This document shows, in pieces, positions 9,686-20,470 of a DNA stretch of 64,000 bases. Position 1 is the first letter of the stretch; each line of letters starts with the position of its first letter. A model generated the notes under the pieces. It was not told the origin of the DNA and did no database searches. It saw nothing but the letters and a program-made list of their open reading frames with translations. Source of the stretch: Prochlorococcus sp. AG-347-L20. Its GTDB lineage: Bacteria > Cyanobacteriota > Cyanobacteriia > PCC-6307 > Cyanobiaceae. Both the position numbers and the translations under genes were made by a program. The DNA is taken from the NCBI GenBank assembly GCA_003281225.1, contig QCCP01000003.1:62001-126000 (forward strand), in the 5' to 3' direction.

Positions 9686-10751
9686 AATTTGAAATAACCT
9701 CTATTATGTCTCGTTTATTAATTTCAAAAGGCAAAAAGTGAATCTCAGATTTATCTCGACAAGTAAAATTAGCAATTTTCTCTAAATTATTATTTTCAAA
9801 AACATTTATTCCAAGTTGTCCGATAGTAGTTGGCAAATTCAATTCTTTCATAAGTACAAATAATTGTTTAATTGATTGATCAGCTAATTTATTATTATTT
9901 TTCATTTCTTCTATTCTTAATTGCAATAATAAACCAACCCCAACAATCTCACCATGTAAGAATGTATTAGGGGTGATTATCTGAGTAATTGCATTGTGAA
10001 TAGCATGTGCTGCTGCAGTCCTACATTTTTCTCCACCAATACCGCCAACTAATCCTGCTGTAAGTCCACATGCTTCTACAGTATTTTGCCAAGATGGATT
10101 ATTTTCAAATTGACCCTTAAATGCTTTTCCTCCATCTATTAATAGTTGATCTCTTAAAACTCTTGATATCTGAATTGCTTGCTGAACAAGACCGTCATCT
10201 ATTTTTGAACTTGTTATTGAGGATTCGTACCATTTTGCCAAGGCATCTGCTATGCCACTTGCAAGTGTTCTTGATGGAGCTGATTGAATAAATTTATGAT
10301 CAAAAACTAGTATTTTCGGACAAGATCCTAATGCAACATCTTTTATAAATTGACCGTCCTTTGTATAAATATTCGATAAGGCTGTCCAACCAGCACATGT
10401 AGAGGCGCTAAGGGGAACTGTAATACAAGGGATATTAAGAGAATCGGCTATATATTTTCCAGAGTCTAGAACTTTGCCACCTCCAGCTGCGATAACACAA
10501 TCATTATTATTATTTGAAATAATATTCTTAACTCTTGAGATATCTTCGTAACAACAATCAAATTGTAAATTAGCAGAATTTACATTAAGTTTTTGATTTT
10601 TTAAATCATTAAAAATATTATCTCTCAAATTATTCGTTTGAATCCCTCTACCTAGAATTAATGGACTTTTAGTTAATTTAGTAATTTGAGGTAAAGATTT
10701 TTCCCAAGCATAATTTCCCCTGTATATAGTTTCTGGAGAGATAGACTGCAT
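9660..10751 (-). CDS. iron-containing alcohol dehydrogenase family, glycerol dehydrogenase-like
   Basis: The 363-residue protein has the NAD-binding AAGGGKVLDSGKYIA segment, PLSASTCAGWTALS, and metal-ligand regions SGIADALAKW (Asp), AHAIHNAI (His) and FLHGEIVGVG (His), as in the GldA group. Related enzymes oxidise glycerol or reduce dihydroxyacetone; 3-dehydroquinate synthase is a more distant relative and does not fit. It overlaps the downstream hydrolase by 26 bases and follows clpC by only 15, so all three may share a transcript. Confidence 0.82.
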   Translation of the reverse strand: MQSISPETIYRGNYAWEKSLPQITKLTKSPLILGRGIQTNNLRDNIFNDLKNQKLNVNSANLQFDCCYEDISRVKNIISNNNNDCVIAAGGGKVLDSGKYIADSLNIPCITVPLSASTCAGWTALSNIYTKDGQFIKDVALGSCPKILVFDHKFIQSAPSRTLASGIADALAKWYESSITSSKIDDGLVQQAIQISRVLRDQLLIDGGKAFKGQFENNPSWQNTVEACGLTAGLVGGIGGEKCRTAAAHAIHNAITQIITPNTFLHGEIVGVGLLLQLRIEEMKNNNKLADQSIKQLFVLMKELNLPTTIGQLGINVFENNNLEKIANFTCRDKSEIHFLPFEINKRDIIEVISNFEQQKIKI

Positions 10752-10766
10752 ATTTACTTTGAATGA

Positions 10767-13292
10767 TTAGAAGTTAGCACCTGCTAACTCTTGAGAGGAT
10801 TCTTCAGAAGAAATATTTATTGTAACTTTTTTATTATCATCTATATCAACTAAAGCATTATCTCCATCTTTTATTCTCCCAGAAAGAACTTCTTCAGCCA
10901 AACTATCTTCTAGTAAACGCATAACTGCCCTTCTCAAAGGTCTCGCTCCGTATGAAGGATTATAACCTTCTTCAACAAGTCTTTCTTTGAAAGCATCAGT
11001 GACATTTAATTTAATACCTTTATCCTGTAGTCGGACAAAAACTTCTTGCAACATTATTTCAGCAATTTCTTTAACTTCATTTTTAGTTAATTGTCTGAAT
11101 ACAATTATTTCATCAAGCCTATTTAAAAATTCAGGCCTAAAGTATTGCTTAAGTTCTTCATTAACTAGTGATTTAATTCTGTTATATTGGCTATCTTCAA
11201 CTGAATCGCCTGAGAATTCGAATCCTAGTCCGCCACCACCTTTCTCGATTACTTTTGAACCGATATTAGAGGTCATTATTAATAATGTATTTTTAAAATC
11301 TACAGTTCTACCTTTGGAGTCAGTTAATCTTCCGTCTTCAAGTAGTTGCAATAATAAGTTGAAAACATCTGGATGCGCCTTTTCAACTTCATCAAACAAA
11401 ACGACTGTATAAGGACGTCTTCTAACAGCTTCAGTAAGCTGACCACCTTCATTAAAACCAACATAACCAGGAGGCGAACCTATGAGTTTACTAACTGTAT
11501 GTCTTTCCATAAATTCTGACATATCTAATCTGATCATTGCCTCTTCACTACCAAAGAAATATGAAGCCAACGATTTAGTCAATTCAGTTTTACCAACACC
11601 GGTAGGGCCAGAAAAAATGAAACTTGCTATTGGTCTGTTAGGATTTTTTAATCCTACTCTCGCTCTTCTTATAGCTCTAGAAACAGCTTTTACAGCTTCA
11701 TCTTGTCCAATTAACCTTTGGTGAAGCGTTTCCTCCATATTAAGAAGCTTGACTGATTCAGTTTCTGTTAATTTTTGAACAGGAACTCCTGTCCACGAAG
11801 CTACAATATGAGCTACATCCTCTTCACTAACAAGAGGGCTTTGTAAAATTTTTGAATCAATTTTGGCGGAATTATCAACTTCAGATGTATCGCCACCTGT
11901 AGATTCTTTTTTATTTTCTAATACCTCTTTAATTTTTGCAGACAATTCCATCTCTTTTTCACGTAATTGGCCTGCTTGGTCAAAATTCTGGTCCCTTACA
12001 GATTCTTCCTTTTGTTTTTGGATTTGTCTAAGTTCTCTATCTATTTGCTTAGCTTCAGGCGGAAGTTTAGAATTTATTAAACGTACTCTACTTCCAGCCT
12101 CGTCAATGAGGTCAATAGCCTTATCAGGTAAAAATCTATCAGAAATGTAACGATCCCCTAGATGTGCTGCCGCCTCCAACGCATCATCAGTAATTTTTAA
12201 ACGATGATGCTGTTCGTAACGTTCTCTAAGACCTTTAAGAATTTCGATTGTATCTTCAATAGAAGGCTCTCCAACCATTACAGGTTGGAACCTTCTTTCT
12301 AAAGCAGCATCTCTCTCAATATGTTTTCGGTACTCATCAAGAGTTGTTGCACCAATACATTGTAGTTCTCCTCTCGCTAATGCTGGCTTTAGAATATTTG
12401 CTGCATCTATAGCTCCTTCCGCCGCTCCAGCACCAATTAAAGTATGAACTTCATCTATGACAAGTATTACGTTACCTGCTGATTTAATTTCTTCCATTAT
12501 TTTTTTTAACCTTTCTTCAAATTCTCCTCTATATTTTGTTCCTGCGACCAAAAGACCTATATCAAGTGTCAAAACTCTTTTATCTTCCAATATGTCTGGG
12601 ATATCTCCAGTTTGTATCCTTTGAGCCAAACCTTCTGCAATGGCCGTTTTCCCTACACCAGGCTCACCAATGAGAACGGGATTGTTTTTTGTCCTTCTAC
12701 CCAATATTTGCACTACCCGATCTATTTCTGAATGGCGACCAACTACTGGATCTAATTTTGACTCACTTGCTAGTTTTGTTAAATTTGTTCCAAATTCATC
12801 GAGGGTAGCAGTTTTTAAATTGCCTTTAGTTGTACTAGCCCCCGTACCAACTTCGGCGGTTTCACCAAGCATCCTTATAACTTGAGTTCTAACTTTTGTA
12901 AGGTCAATATTAAGATTTTCAAGAACTCTTGCGGCTACACCTTCACCTTCTCTTATTAAACCTAATAATAAATGTTCTGTACCAATATAGTTGTGGCCAA
13001 GTTGACGAGCCTCTTCTAGAGATAGTTCTAAAACTCTTTTAGCCCTAGGAGTAAAAGGTATTTCTACAGCTACAAATCCTGAACCTCTGCCTATTATCTT
13101 TTCCACCTCTATCCTTGAATCTTTTAAATTAACTCCAAGTGATTTAAGTACTTTCGCAGCTACCCCAGTTCCTTCCCCAATTAACCCCAAAAGAATTTGT
13201 TCAGTTCCAACAAAATTATGACCAAGTCTCCTGGCTTCCTCTTGAGCAAGCATAATGACTTTTATGGCCTTTTCTGTAAATCTTTCAAACAT
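10767..13292 (-). CDS. clpC: ATP-dependent Clp protease ATP-binding subunit ClpC
   Basis: A Hsp100 unfoldase that feeds substrates to ClpP; it is the main housekeeping Clp chaperone in cyanobacteria. The 841 residues show two Clp_N repeats ([17 protein letters not shown] and [17 protein letters not shown]), a first AAA+ domain with Walker A GEPGVGKT (209-216), a UVR-type coiled-coil segment ([19 protein letters not shown], about 432-450) that marks ClpC rather than ClpB, and a second AAA+ domain with GPTGVGKT. A ClpP-docking loop is expected but I did not pin it down. Confidence 0.96.
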   Translation of the reverse strand: MFERFTEKAIKVIMLAQEEARRLGHNFVGTEQILLGLIGEGTGVAAKVLKSLGVNLKDSRIEVEKIIGRGSGFVAVEIPFTPRAKRVLELSLEEARQLGHNYIGTEHLLLGLIREGEGVAARVLENLNIDLTKVRTQVIRMLGETAEVGTGASTTKGNLKTATLDEFGTNLTKLASESKLDPVVGRHSEIDRVVQILGRRTKNNPVLIGEPGVGKTAIAEGLAQRIQTGDIPDILEDKRVLTLDIGLLVAGTKYRGEFEERLKKIMEEIKSAGNVILVIDEVHTLIGAGAAEGAIDAANILKPALARGELQCIGATTLDEYRKHIERDAALERRFQPVMVGEPSIEDTIEILKGLRERYEQHHRLKITDDALEAAAHLGDRYISDRFLPDKAIDLIDEAGSRVRLINSKLPPEAKQIDRELRQIQKQKEESVRDQNFDQAGQLREKEMELSAKIKEVLENKKESTGGDTSEVDNSAKIDSKILQSPLVSEEDVAHIVASWTGVPVQKLTETESVKLLNMEETLHQRLIGQDEAVKAVSRAIRRARVGLKNPNRPIASFIFSGPTGVGKTELTKSLASYFFGSEEAMIRLDMSEFMERHTVSKLIGSPPGYVGFNEGGQLTEAVRRRPYTVVLFDEVEKAHPDVFNLLLQLLEDGRLTDSKGRTVDFKNTLLIMTSNIGSKVIEKGGGGLGFEFSGDSVEDSQYNRIKSLVNEELKQYFRPEFLNRLDEIIVFRQLTKNEVKEIAEIMLQEVFVRLQDKGIKLNVTDAFKERLVEEGYNPSYGARPLRRAVMRLLEDSLAEEVLSGRIKDGDNALVDIDDNKKVTINISSEESSQELAGANF

Positions 13293-13471
13293 TAGAAGAT
13301 TAAATTCCTATTAATAACCTACCAGTAATATGTCAGTTTTGTGTTCAGAATGAGCTTTTGTGAATACCCAAAAGTATAAATTATCAAATTAAATTGAACT
13401 TTTTTAGTGATATAGCAAGAAATTATAGTAATTTCAAGGATTCTGGTTATCCGAACATTTAAATTTTTACA

Positions 13472-13912
13472 TTATTTTGATGTTAAATTTTTTTCTTTTA
13501 AAAGAGCATGCGAACCATCTTTATAATAATATTTTCTTATTCCCACAGTAGAAAAATCAAAGCGACTATAAAATCTTTCAGCAGTAACATTGCTCTGAGA
13601 AACCTCTAATAGTAATTTCTTTAAATTTAATTTTTCACAATTTTTTATTAGATAGCTCATAAGATAAGATCCAAATCCCTTTTTTCTAAACTTCTTATTT
13701 ACAACAAAATAATTTATTTGAGCTTCATCAAGAACAACTTGAAAAACACATATACCAATGACTAAATTTTTAATTAATAACCCAAAGATTTTTGTACCAT
13801 CTTTTTTGAATTCGTTAGCCCATTGTTCTTTACTCCATAGCGAAATCGTATTTGAATCTAATTCATAACATAAATCAATATCTTTCTTATTTATTTGTTT
13901 AATAGATATCAT
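13472..13912 (-). CDS. rimI: GNAT acetyltransferase, RimI-like
   Basis: A 146-residue GNAT protein with the acetyl-CoA loop in KKFRKKGFGSYLMSYLI (R-x-x-G-x-G), followed by LLLEVSQSNVTAERFYSRFDF, the typical RimI motif B region with the N-x-x-A-x-x-F-Y pattern. RimI acetylates the amino terminus of ribosomal protein S18. The family match is good, but other protein N-terminal acetyltransferases share this signature. It lies alone between clpC and lysA. Confidence 0.75.
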   Translation of the reverse strand: MISIKQINKKDIDLCYELDSNTISLWSKEQWANEFKKDGTKIFGLLIKNLVIGICVFQVVLDEAQINYFVVNKKFRKKGFGSYLMSYLIKNCEKLNLKKLLLEVSQSNVTAERFYSRFDFSTVGIRKYYYKDGSHALLKEKNLTSK

Positions 13913-13999
13913 TTATTATGTATTTATATCTAGAAAGTTCAAATCTAAAGTCATTATAAAATATGACAGTTTTGGCAAAGCTTTATTTAAAGTTCTCCC

Positions 14000-15367
14000 A
14001 TGGAAGAAAAACAATCTTTTTTAAAACAAAAAATTGACTTTGTAAGTCCTAACAGAAATATTGTGCCTATTACCATATCCATTGAAGGAGATGGTAAATT
14101 GTCAGTTGGTGGTTGTTCTATTGAAGAGTTAGTTAAAAAATATGATTCTCCTCTTTATATATTGGATGAAATGACTTTAAGAAAGTCTTGTAAAGCGTAC
14201 AAAAATGCCTTAGAAAAATATTACCCAGGAAAATCCTTACCCATATATGCTTCTAAGGCAAATAGTTCCATTTTTATGAGTAGTCTTGTTTCTTCGGAAG
14301 GTTTAGGACTTGATGCTGTTTCAGAAGGCGAACTATTGACTGCTCTTAAAGGTGGGGTTCCAAATGAAAAAATTGTATTTCATGGTAACAACAAATCAGA
14401 CAAAGAATTAGAATTCGCAGTCAGAAATAACATTAAGGTTATTGTAGATAATGATTACGACTTAGAAAGATTAGATGAGATCTCAAAATCATTTAATCAA
14501 GATTTAGAAATAATGATCCGCTTTACCCCTGGGATAGAATGCCATACACATGAATATATTAGAACTGGATCATTTGATAGCAAATTTGGTTTTGGGATCG
14601 AATATTTGAATAATTTATTTGCAAGAATAAGTGAAACTAAATATTTAAAATTAAAAGGAATACATGCTCATATTGGTTCCCAGATCTTTGAACTAGACCC
14701 TCATAAAGATCTAGGTGAAATTATGGTAAAGGTTATTTTAGACGCAAAAAAATTTGGACATGATATTAAAGAACTTAATGTTGGTGGAGGTTTAGGCATT
14801 AAATATACAATAAATGACGATCCACCTTCTATCGATGAATGGGTAAAAACAATTTCTAACTCAGTTGTTAAAGCTTGTCAAAAACACAATCTAGATCTGC
14901 CAAAATTGATGTGTGAACCTGGTAGATCCATCGTATCAACAGCAGGTATAACAATTTACAAAATTGGGGCTTTCAAAGAAATTCCTGGAATCAGAACTTA
15001 TTTGTCTGTTGATGGCGGGATGAGTGATAATCCAAGGCCAATAACATATCAATCAAATTATTCTGCATGCTTGGTAAAAAACCCCTTTAATATTAATTCT
15101 AAAAATAAATATACAATTGCTGGCAAACACTGCGAATCGGGAGATGTATTATTTAAGGAGATAGAACTAGCAAATTGCGAAACAGGAGATCTAATATGTG
15201 TTTTTGGAACTGGTGCTTACAATAATTCAATGAGTTCTAACTACAACAGAATTCCAAGACCCGCAGCTATTTTAGTTTTTAATGGAGAAGCAGAGATTAT
15301 TCAAAAAAGAGAAAGTCCATTTGATCTTTTGAAATATGATGTTTTGCCTGATCGCTTTATTAAATAA
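14000..15367 (+). CDS. lysA: diaminopimelate decarboxylase
   Basis: Removes CO2 from meso-diaminopimelate to give lysine, the last step of the pathway. It is a fold type III PLP enzyme with Schiff-base lysine 86 in PIYASKANSS, the HIGSQIF strand, the glycine-rich NVGGGLGIKY phosphate-binding loop, CEPGRSIVS, and HCESGDVLF with the cysteine of the second-subunit active site. The 455 residues are normal for cyanobacteria. It begins a head-to-tail run lysA-cdaA-uppS-bioB-trhO with short gaps, so cotranscription is likely. Confidence 0.95.
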   Translation: MEEKQSFLKQKIDFVSPNRNIVPITISIEGDGKLSVGGCSIEELVKKYDSPLYILDEMTLRKSCKAYKNALEKYYPGKSLPIYASKANSSIFMSSLVSSEGLGLDAVSEGELLTALKGGVPNEKIVFHGNNKSDKELEFAVRNNIKVIVDNDYDLERLDEISKSFNQDLEIMIRFTPGIECHTHEYIRTGSFDSKFGFGIEYLNNLFARISETKYLKLKGIHAHIGSQIFELDPHKDLGEIMVKVILDAKKFGHDIKELNVGGGLGIKYTINDDPPSIDEWVKTISNSVVKACQKHNLDLPKLMCEPGRSIVSTAGITIYKIGAFKEIPGIRTYLSVDGGMSDNPRPITYQSNYSACLVKNPFNINSKNKYTIAGKHCESGDVLFKEIELANCETGDLICVFGTGAYNNSMSSNYNRIPRPAAILVFNGEAEIIQKRESPFDLLKYDVLPDRFIK

Positions 15368-15401
15368 AATTAGGTAAATTTAAATTAATTTTGTTTTTAG
15401 T

Positions 15402-16310
15402 GTGAATTTCTGGGGAATTATAAATTTAAAGCTTTTATTAGATGTCTTATTTGCTGTTGGTTTCGGGCTTTTATTATTCTCTAGAGTAAAAGAACAACGG
15501 ACATTATGGCTTCTTAGAGGATATTTATTTTTAGTATCATCCGCATGGTTTATTCAAAGATATGCATACCTACCACTAACATCAAAATTAATTGATGCTG
15601 TAGTCCTCGCTTGCTCTCTTTCATTAGCGATCCTTTGGCAAGGAGAGTTAAGAAGATTAATGGAACTACTAGGCACTGGCAGGCTAGCTGTATTACTTGG
15701 GAATCCACCAAAGGAATTTAGAGCAACTTCAACTACCATTACTCAGTTAGTTGATACTGCAGGTAAACTCTCTCAAAATAGAAGAGGCGCTTTAATCGTT
15801 GTTGATTTGGGGAGTGATTTAAGACCTGAAGATTTTTTATATTCAGGTACCAATATTGAGGCACAATTATCAACTGACCTTTTAATAAACCTTTTTGCAA
15901 CAGATACGCCTTTACATGATGGAGCAGTTCTTGTGAAAGGGAATAAAATAATTTCTGCTGGCGTAATACTTCCTCTTTCAAGACAAGGAATAAGTAGATA
16001 TGGCACAAGACATCTAGCGGCATTAGGAATTACAGAAAGATTTGACAGATGTATTTGTATAGTTGTTTCTGAAGAAACAGGTACGTTATCATTAGCAAAT
16101 CAAGGCAAACTCGAAAGGCCAATAACCAGCAGCAGGTTACAAGAACTTCTCGCAAAATTGATTGGTAATCAAAACTCTATGGGAGCAAATAAAGCATCTT
16201 TAAGTAAAAATATCTTATCCCAAAAGACTGATTCGGGTGATAACATCATCAGTGATATTAGTAAAAAAGAGACAGGAAAATCAGAAATTTTTATTAACAA
16301 AAAGGATTAA
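15402..16310 (+). CDS. cdaA: diadenylate cyclase (DisA_N / CdaA type)
   Basis: Makes the second messenger cyclic di-AMP from two ATP. The protein has three amino-terminal membrane helices (roughly 8-27, 35-52 and 62-80) and a DAC domain with the catalytic DGA (173-175) in PLHDGAVLV and the GTRHLAALG segment (201-209). In many CdaA proteins the residue after TRH is arginine; here it is leucine. The start is GTG. A low-complexity tail of about 50 residues follows the domain. No YbbR-type regulator gene follows; uppS starts 3 bases later. Confidence 0.88.
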   Translation: MNFWGIINLKLLLDVLFAVGFGLLLFSRVKEQRTLWLLRGYLFLVSSAWFIQRYAYLPLTSKLIDAVVLACSLSLAILWQGELRRLMELLGTGRLAVLLGNPPKEFRATSTTITQLVDTAGKLSQNRRGALIVVDLGSDLRPEDFLYSGTNIEAQLSTDLLINLFATDTPLHDGAVLVKGNKIISAGVILPLSRQGISRYGTRHLAALGITERFDRCICIVVSEETGTLSLANQGKLERPITSSRLQELLAKLIGNQNSMGANKASLSKNILSQKTDSGDNIISDISKKETGKSEIFINKKD

Positions 16311-16313
16311 CTA

Positions 16314-17117
16314 ATGAGTTTAGAAAAAGTAATAGGCGATAAAATTAGCGACTTATTAATGAAAATAGATAAGCAAAAATTGCCTAAACATGTAGCAATA
16401 ATTATGGACGGCAATGGGAGATGGGCGACTAGGAAAGGTTTACCCCGATCATTTGGACATAAAAAGGGCGTTAGTGTTTTAAAAAAAATTCTCAAAGCTG
16501 CAAAAAACTTAGGTTGTAAAGTAATTACCGTTTATGCTTTTTCAACTGAGAATTGGACAAGACCAACAAAAGAAGTTGATTTTCTTATAAATCTTTTTAG
16601 CGAAGTTTTAAAAAACGAAATTAAAGAGATACATGAAGACTCAACAAAAATAAAATTTATTGGAGATTTAACTCCTTTCCCAAATCATTTAAAAGAAATA
16701 ATCTCTAGTTCAGAATCACTCACTAAAAACAACAATAAATTTTTATTAAATATTTGTGTTAATTACGGCGGCAGGCAAGAAATAGTAAAAGTTGCAAAAG
16801 AATTAGCATTAAAATCTTCTAGTGGGGAAATAAAACCAAGTGAAATTAATGAAGAATTATTTAATTCTGAGCTATTAACTGGAGGGATTAATGATCCAGA
16901 ATTACTTATAAGAACTAGTGGCGAAAAAAGGATAAGTAACTTCTTATTATGGCAATTAGCATATTCAGAAATTTATATATCTGATGTACTTTGGCCAGAG
17001 TTCAATGAGCATGAATTTCTTAAAGCAATAATTGATTACCAATCAAGAAATAGACGTTTCGGCGGTATAGAATCATTACCAAATGAATCTTTTGAAGATT
17101 CTCAATATTCTTCCTAA
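16314..17117 (+). CDS. uppS: isoprenyl transferase (undecaprenyl diphosphate synthase family)
   Basis: A cis-prenyltransferase that elongates farnesyl diphosphate to the lipid carrier used for peptidoglycan. Signatures are [11 protein letters not shown] with catalytic Asp32, FSTENWTRP, and [20 protein letters not shown] near residue 200. It is 267 residues, as usual. Lying only 3 bases after cdaA and just downstream of lysA, it ties a cell-wall lipid gene to a c-di-AMP synthase gene. It is followed by bioB after 5 bases. Confidence 0.95.
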   Translation: MSLEKVIGDKISDLLMKIDKQKLPKHVAIIMDGNGRWATRKGLPRSFGHKKGVSVLKKILKAAKNLGCKVITVYAFSTENWTRPTKEVDFLINLFSEVLKNEIKEIHEDSTKIKFIGDLTPFPNHLKEIISSSESLTKNNNKFLLNICVNYGGRQEIVKVAKELALKSSSGEIKPSEINEELFNSELLTGGINDPELLIRTSGEKRISNFLLWQLAYSEIYISDVLWPEFNEHEFLKAIIDYQSRNRRFGGIESLPNESFEDSQYSS

Positions 17118-17122
17118 TAAAA

Positions 17123-18130
17123 ATGGCTAATTCAAATAATCAGTTATTAAAAGAAATTAGGTTCGATTGGGAAAAAGAGGAAATATTGGAAATACTTAAT
17201 ATGCCTCTTATTGATTTAATGTGGGAATCACAAACCGTTCATAGGAAATTTAATAAGTACGATATTCAATTAGCATCATTGTTCAGCGTAAAAACTGGTG
17301 GATGTGAGGAAAATTGTTCTTACTGTAGCCAATCAATTTATAGTGCTAGCGAAATCAAAAGTCATCCACAATTTCAAGTTGAAGAGGTTTTAGCAAGAGC
17401 TCGAATTGCAAAAAATGAGGGTGCAGATAGGTTTTGTATGGGTTGGGCATGGAGAGAAATTAGAGATGGGAAATCTTTTAATGCAATGTTAGAGATGGTT
17501 AGCGGTGTTAGAGCTTTAGGGATGGAAGCATGCGTAACTGCTGGAATGCTTACGGAAGAACAAGCCTGCAGACTGGCTGATGCAGGTTTAACCGCGTATA
17601 ACCACAATCTTGATACTAGTCCTGAGCATTATAAAAATATTATTACGACAAGAACTTATCAAGACAGACTAGATACTATCAAAAGAGTTAGGAATGCAGG
17701 AATAAATGTTTGTTGTGGAGGAATAATAGGTTTGGGGGAAACTAATGGCGATAGAGCATCTCTTTTGAAAGTGCTTTCAAACATGAATCCACACCCCGAA
17801 AGTGTTCCTATAAATTCATTAGTAGCTATTGAAGGTACTGGTTTGGAAGATAATCAAGAAATTGATTCTATTGAAATGATAAGGATGATAGCTACAGCAA
17901 GAATTCTTATGCCTAAAAGTAAAATAAGATTAAGTGCAGGGCGAGAAAAGCTTTCAAAAGAAGCCCAAATTTTATGTTTTCAATGTGGGGCAAATTCAAT
18001 TTTTTATGGAGATGAGTTACTCACAACTTCAAATCCATCTTTTCAATCAGACAGAAAACTCCTTAAAGAGGTAGGTGTATCATTTAACAAAGATTTTGAA
18101 ACTCGTGAAAAAACATTTTCATCTTTATGA
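17123..18130 (+). CDS. bioB: biotin synthase
   Basis: A radical SAM enzyme that inserts sulfur into dethiobiotin. The 335 residues contain the iron-sulfur triad C-x3-C-x2-C at 61, 65 and 68 in [13 protein letters not shown]. Further BioB features are [23 protein letters not shown] and [10 protein letters not shown]. The last four bases overlap the start of the trhO gene (ATGA junction), so translation is probably coupled. Confidence 0.96.
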   Translation: MANSNNQLLKEIRFDWEKEEILEILNMPLIDLMWESQTVHRKFNKYDIQLASLFSVKTGGCEENCSYCSQSIYSASEIKSHPQFQVEEVLARARIAKNEGADRFCMGWAWREIRDGKSFNAMLEMVSGVRALGMEACVTAGMLTEEQACRLADAGLTAYNHNLDTSPEHYKNIITTRTYQDRLDTIKRVRNAGINVCCGGIIGLGETNGDRASLLKVLSNMNPHPESVPINSLVAIEGTGLEDNQEIDSIEMIRMIATARILMPKSKIRLSAGREKLSKEAQILCFQCGANSIFYGDELLTTSNPSFQSDRKLLKEVGVSFNKDFETREKTFSSL

Positions 18131-19059
18131 AAGGCAAAAATTATAAAATAGTATCTCTTTACTCTTTCTTCTCATTTCAAGAAAACTTAATTATTGATCT
18201 AAAAAATAAATTACTAGAAATCGAAAATGAAAACGATCTTTCAGGTTTATTAATTTTTGCAAGTGAGGGTATTAATGGAACTATTTGTGCTGAGAAAAAT
18301 GTAATCGATATTGTTATCAATTTACTTAATAATTACGCAGATAATAGAAATTTAAATATGAAAGTAAATTTTTCAAAAAAGAAAGTCTTCAAAAAATTAA
18401 AAATAAAAATCAAGAAAGAAATAGTCACCATGGGGGTCTCAGAAATAAACCCTACAGAAAATAATGGGACTTATATTGACTCAGCTGATTGGAATAAGTT
18501 AATTAAAAATCAAAATACAATAGTCATTGATACTAGAAATCATTATGAGGTCTCTATAGGTACATTTCATAACTCTATAAACCCAAATACTAGAAACTTT
18601 AGCGAATTCCCCAAGTGGGTAGATGATCATCTAGATAACCATTTAGAAAATAAAGAGTCTACAAATATAGCAATGTTTTGTACCGGAGGAATAAGATGTG
18701 AAAAAGCTACTAGTTTGCTGAAAAAGAAAGGTTATAAAAATATTTATCACCTACGAGGGGGTATCCTTCAATACCTTGATGATATACCAAAAGAGAAAAG
18801 CCAATTTGAAGGTGAGTGTTATGTTTTTGATAAAAGAGTTGCTTTAGATCAAGAATTAGAAAAAGGCTCCTACTCAATTTGTCATGCATGTGGAATGCCA
18901 GTTTCAATTCAAGATCAAGAAAGAAAAGAATATAGAAAGGGTATCCAATGTCATTTCTGCATAGACCAATTCAGTGATGATGATAGGAAAAGGTTTGAAG
19001 AAAGACAAAAACAAATCGATAGATTAAAAGTGGAAAATCATAAAATTTATAAGGACTAA
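18127..19059 (+). CDS. trhO: rhodanese-domain tRNA uridine hydroxylase (TrhO / UPF0176)
   Basis: TrhO proteins carry out oxygen-dependent 5-hydroxylation of uridine 34 in some tRNAs. The 310 residues show an amino-terminal acylphosphatase-like domain ([12 protein letters not shown]), a rhodanese domain with catalytic Cys185 in [13 protein letters not shown], and a carboxyl-terminal four-cysteine segment (CHACGMP ... CHFC) that probably binds zinc. It overlaps bioB by four bases. The family call is firm; the enzymatic role follows from characterised bacterial homologues. Confidence 0.9.
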   Translation: MKGKNYKIVSLYSFFSFQENLIIDLKNKLLEIENENDLSGLLIFASEGINGTICAEKNVIDIVINLLNNYADNRNLNMKVNFSKKKVFKKLKIKIKKEIVTMGVSEINPTENNGTYIDSADWNKLIKNQNTIVIDTRNHYEVSIGTFHNSINPNTRNFSEFPKWVDDHLDNHLENKESTNIAMFCTGGIRCEKATSLLKKKGYKNIYHLRGGILQYLDDIPKEKSQFEGECYVFDKRVALDQELEKGSYSICHACGMPVSIQDQERKEYRKGIQCHFCIDQFSDDDRKRFEERQKQIDRLKVENHKIYKD

Positions 19060-19070
19060 TTTTCAAAATC

Positions 19071-19571
19071 ATGAAAGTTGAAGAATTAGAAAAATTAGCA
19101 GGTACAATTGGATTATTAATTAAAATTCAAGTTAGAGAAACTCTCGGATTATGTTTCGTTAGAATTGTTATAGCAGAACAGAAAGATAACATAATTAAGA
19201 TTTGGGCCGAAATGAAAGGTTGGACTTATTTAAATAAACAAGGTATTCAGCTTGATACATTAAGAATCCTTAGTAAATCTCCTGCTTTTGTTTCGGAATT
19301 AATATGGGCAACAACTATGGCTTGGGCAATTGAAAAAAAATCAAGCAACAAAGTAAGACTTTTAGCTATTTTTGATAGTGAAGGATATAGTAAAAAACTT
19401 GTAAGATATTTCAAGTTAATAGGATTTAAAATTGTAAAAGAAGTTGGTTCTAGTCCAGTAGATCTTTTATTGAGATTGGTTTGGGGAGGTGCAGGGACAC
19501 TTATGAACGGGGAATGTATTTCCATATTGAAAAAACTTGAAAAAAAACTCTCATTTATTGAAGAAAGTTAA
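19071..19571 (+). CDS. conserved hypothetical protein, possibly GNAT-like
   Basis: A 166-residue soluble protein. The middle (VRLLAIFDSEGYSKKLVRYF) and following KLIGFKIVKEVGS have the look of the CoA-binding end of a GNAT fold, where a strand, a helix with small residues and an F/Y-x-x-x-G-F element follow each other. The canonical Q/R-x-x-G-x-G loop is absent, so acetyltransferase activity is not established. It is the last gene of the lysA run, and its end overlaps the end of convergent lipA by four bases. Confidence 0.6.
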   Translation: MKVEELEKLAGTIGLLIKIQVRETLGLCFVRIVIAEQKDNIIKIWAEMKGWTYLNKQGIQLDTLRILSKSPAFVSELIWATTMAWAIEKKSSNKVRLLAIFDSEGYSKKLVRYFKLIGFKIVKEVGSSPVDLLLRLVWGGAGTLMNGECISILKKLEKKLSFIEES

Positions 19572-20467
19572 CCCGCATGATAACTACTTCTAACTAAAGG
19601 GCCAGAAGATACTTTTTTGAATCCTAATTCCTTAGAGAAGCGATATAAATATTCAAACTCTGATGGATCCCAATATTTCTTAACTGCCAAATGATTGAAT
19701 GAGGGCCTTAAATATTGGCCAATTGTAATTTGATCACAATCTATTTTTTTAAGATCATAAATTGTATTTTTTATTTCATCCAATGTTTCCCCTAGACCTA
19801 ACATAATGCCTGATTTAGTTTGAATATGAGGAGCAATATCTTTTGACTTTTTTAATAAACTAAGGGATTTTTTGTAATTTGCACCCCTCCTTACTTCTTT
19901 TTGCAGTCTTTCAACAGTTTCAAGATTATGATTAAAGCATATTGGATCTTTTTCTAAAATCATCTTCAATCTCTCAGTCTGAAGGTTATTAGTTTCATTA
20001 AAATTTTTGCCCCCACCCCATAAATCGGGAGTTAAAACCTCTATTTTAATTGCTGAATCAATTTTTCTAATCTCATCAATTGTAGATATAAATAAATTTG
20101 CACCATGATCAGGGAGATCGTCTCTAGCTACAGATGTCAAAACAACATACTTCAAATTTAGTACTTTCACTGCTTCAGCGACTTGAGTACATTCATCAAT
20201 ATTGATAGAACTAGGTCTACCTTTATTTACCTGACAAAAAGCACATGAACGAGAACATATCGATCCACCAAGTAAGAAAGTGGCTGTTCCTGAGGCATAA
20301 CATTCTGCTCTATTTGGACATCTTGCTTCTTCACAAATAGTATGAATATTTGATTTTTTTATGAGTGTTTGTATTTTTTCGAATTCTGAAGCTTTACTAA
20401 TAGGAAATTTAATCCATGCGGGAAGTCTTAAGATTTTTTCTTTCTTGATTAGATTATTGTTTCTCAT
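19568..20467 (-). CDS. lipA: lipoyl synthase
   Basis: A radical SAM enzyme that inserts two sulfurs into octanoyl groups on lipoyl domains. Both iron-sulfur clusters are readable: the auxiliary cluster cysteines 45, 50 and 56 in CEEARCPNRAEC, and the radical SAM triad 71, 75 and 78 in CSRSCAFC. The carboxyl-terminal serine motif is in SSGPLVRSSYHA, with the R-S-S-Y serine that ligates the sacrificial cluster. It starts 3 bases after recR ends. Confidence 0.96.
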   Translation of the reverse strand: MRNNNLIKKEKILRLPAWIKFPISKASEFEKIQTLIKKSNIHTICEEARCPNRAECYASGTATFLLGGSICSRSCAFCQVNKGRPSSINIDECTQVAEAVKVLNLKYVVLTSVARDDLPDHGANLFISTIDEIRKIDSAIKIEVLTPDLWGGGKNFNETNNLQTERLKMILEKDPICFNHNLETVERLQKEVRRGANYKKSLSLLKKSKDIAPHIQTKSGIMLGLGETLDEIKNTIYDLKKIDCDQITIGQYLRPSFNHLAVKKYWDPSEFEYLYRFSKELGFKKVSSGPLVRSSYHAG

Positions 20468-20470
20468 TGT

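Noticed and set aside
10987-12885. Long open frames on the plus strand opposite clpC
   Set aside because: They mirror the conserved clpC codons, have no family features and no ribosome sites. clpC accounts for the region.
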